Shown here: positions 63,856 through 64,000 of the stretch, piece after piece | Layout: the number at the start of each line of letters is the position of its first letter | Numbering within the stretch: the stretch's first letter is position 1 | Assembly (NCBI RefSeq): GCF_038502225.1 | Contig: NC_091293.1 | Span: forward strand, 698,727 to 762,726 | DNA: 64,000 bases | From: Cherax quadricarinatus | Taxonomy: Eukaryota > Arthropoda > Malacostraca > Decapoda > Parastacidae | Direction: 5' to 3' | Translations under genes and position numbers: made by a program | The notes under the pieces: model-generated | What the model saw: the letters and a program-made list of their open reading frames with translations, nothing else | The model's database searches: none | What the model was told of the DNA's origin: nothing

Positions 63856-64000
63856 ATAGTGTGACTAGAGGTGAGAAGTATTGTTCTTGCACTCTGAAGA
63901 AGATTGGGTGGGGATATTTTGGTTTTGGAGGTGTATCTTCTTGCATCTTGTAACTCTCCTGTAACTCGAGGTACTTGTGAATACGTTGCTCCATCACGCT
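63856..64000. other. Decayed minisatellite edge and intron to window end
   Basis: Weak further copies of the 57-bp unit (GAGGTGAGAAGTATTGTTCT) then unique sequence. Confidence 0.5.

Noticed and set aside
63492..63997. Repeat proteins of about 19-residue units on both strands
   Set aside because: Artefact of a 57-bp minisatellite.
1..64000. CRISPR array, operons, bacterial promoters, rRNA
   Set aside because: The direct repeats present are tandem without unique spacers, the exons have eukaryotic splice sites, and no rRNA sequence is recognisable.
44387..64000. Further exons of the AAA+ ATPase (ALLRPGR segment expected)
   Set aside because: Looked for the arginine-finger segment in all frames to the right edge and did not find it.

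Overview
The window is intron sequence of an animal nuclear gene, packed with transposons. Only two short pieces of a host gene are visible: exons at 14040-14180 and 44156-44386 (+ strand). They encode the Walker A part and the pore-loop/Walker B/sensor-1 part of one AAA+ ATPase domain of AFG2/SPATA5 type. Both are phase 0 and join in frame across a 29,975-bp intron. The flanking introns must be at least 14.0 kb (left) and 19.6 kb (right) unless small exons were missed. Multi-kb introns and the mix of Tigger/pogo, piggyBac, several LINE clades, a Gmr1-like LTR element and tRNA-type SINE fragments point to an arthropod, most likely a decapod crustacean. That assignment is inference from the repeats, not from a diagnostic gene.

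Layout. 1-5.9 kb: Tigger/pogo elements (Tigger-1, open to the left edge; Tigger-2, split by a LINE-A copy with an 8-bp target duplication). 5.9-11.1 kb: piggyBac-type element PB-A holding Tigger-3, whose 561-codon transposase is uninterrupted. 12-13.8 kb: a diverged LINE-A copy. 14-14.8 kb: host exon followed by a minisatellite that repeats the exon's own 3' end and splice donor. 15.7-40.1 kb: a nested insertion (Tigger-like ends > PB-B > Tigger-5 > PB-C > a foldback element containing an intact 968-codon LINE-A; also PB-C > PB-D and PB-C > PB-E > Tigger-6), followed by a CR1-like LINE, an L2/Daphne-like LINE and MITEs. 40.2-43.7 kb: LINE-A copy 5 with a 43-bp target duplication, and Tigger-7. 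44.2 kb: second host exon. 45-49 kb: LINE derivatives, a CR1-like LINE, SINEs. 49-51.8 kb: a non-coding element with terminal direct repeats, carrying an array of perfect TGACGTCA (CRE) palindromes. 52.7-63.3 kb: a second nest (PB-G > Tigger-8 > Gmr1-like LTR retrotransposon on the minus strand > PB-F). 63.5-63.9 kb: a 57-bp minisatellite.

How it fits together. TA-targeting pogo/Tigger elements and TTAA-targeting piggyBac elements have repeatedly inserted into each other. Three of the piggyBac-type copies carry a TA element at the same internal position, which suggests an insertion hotspot. Most transposon genes are broken. The exceptions are the Tigger-3 transposase, the visible part of the Tigger-1 transposase, and the LINE-A copy-4 ORF. 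The long ORFs over the minisatellites at 17.4-18.9, 28.2-28.6 and 63.5-63.9 kb are artefacts of repeat units whose length is a multiple of three.
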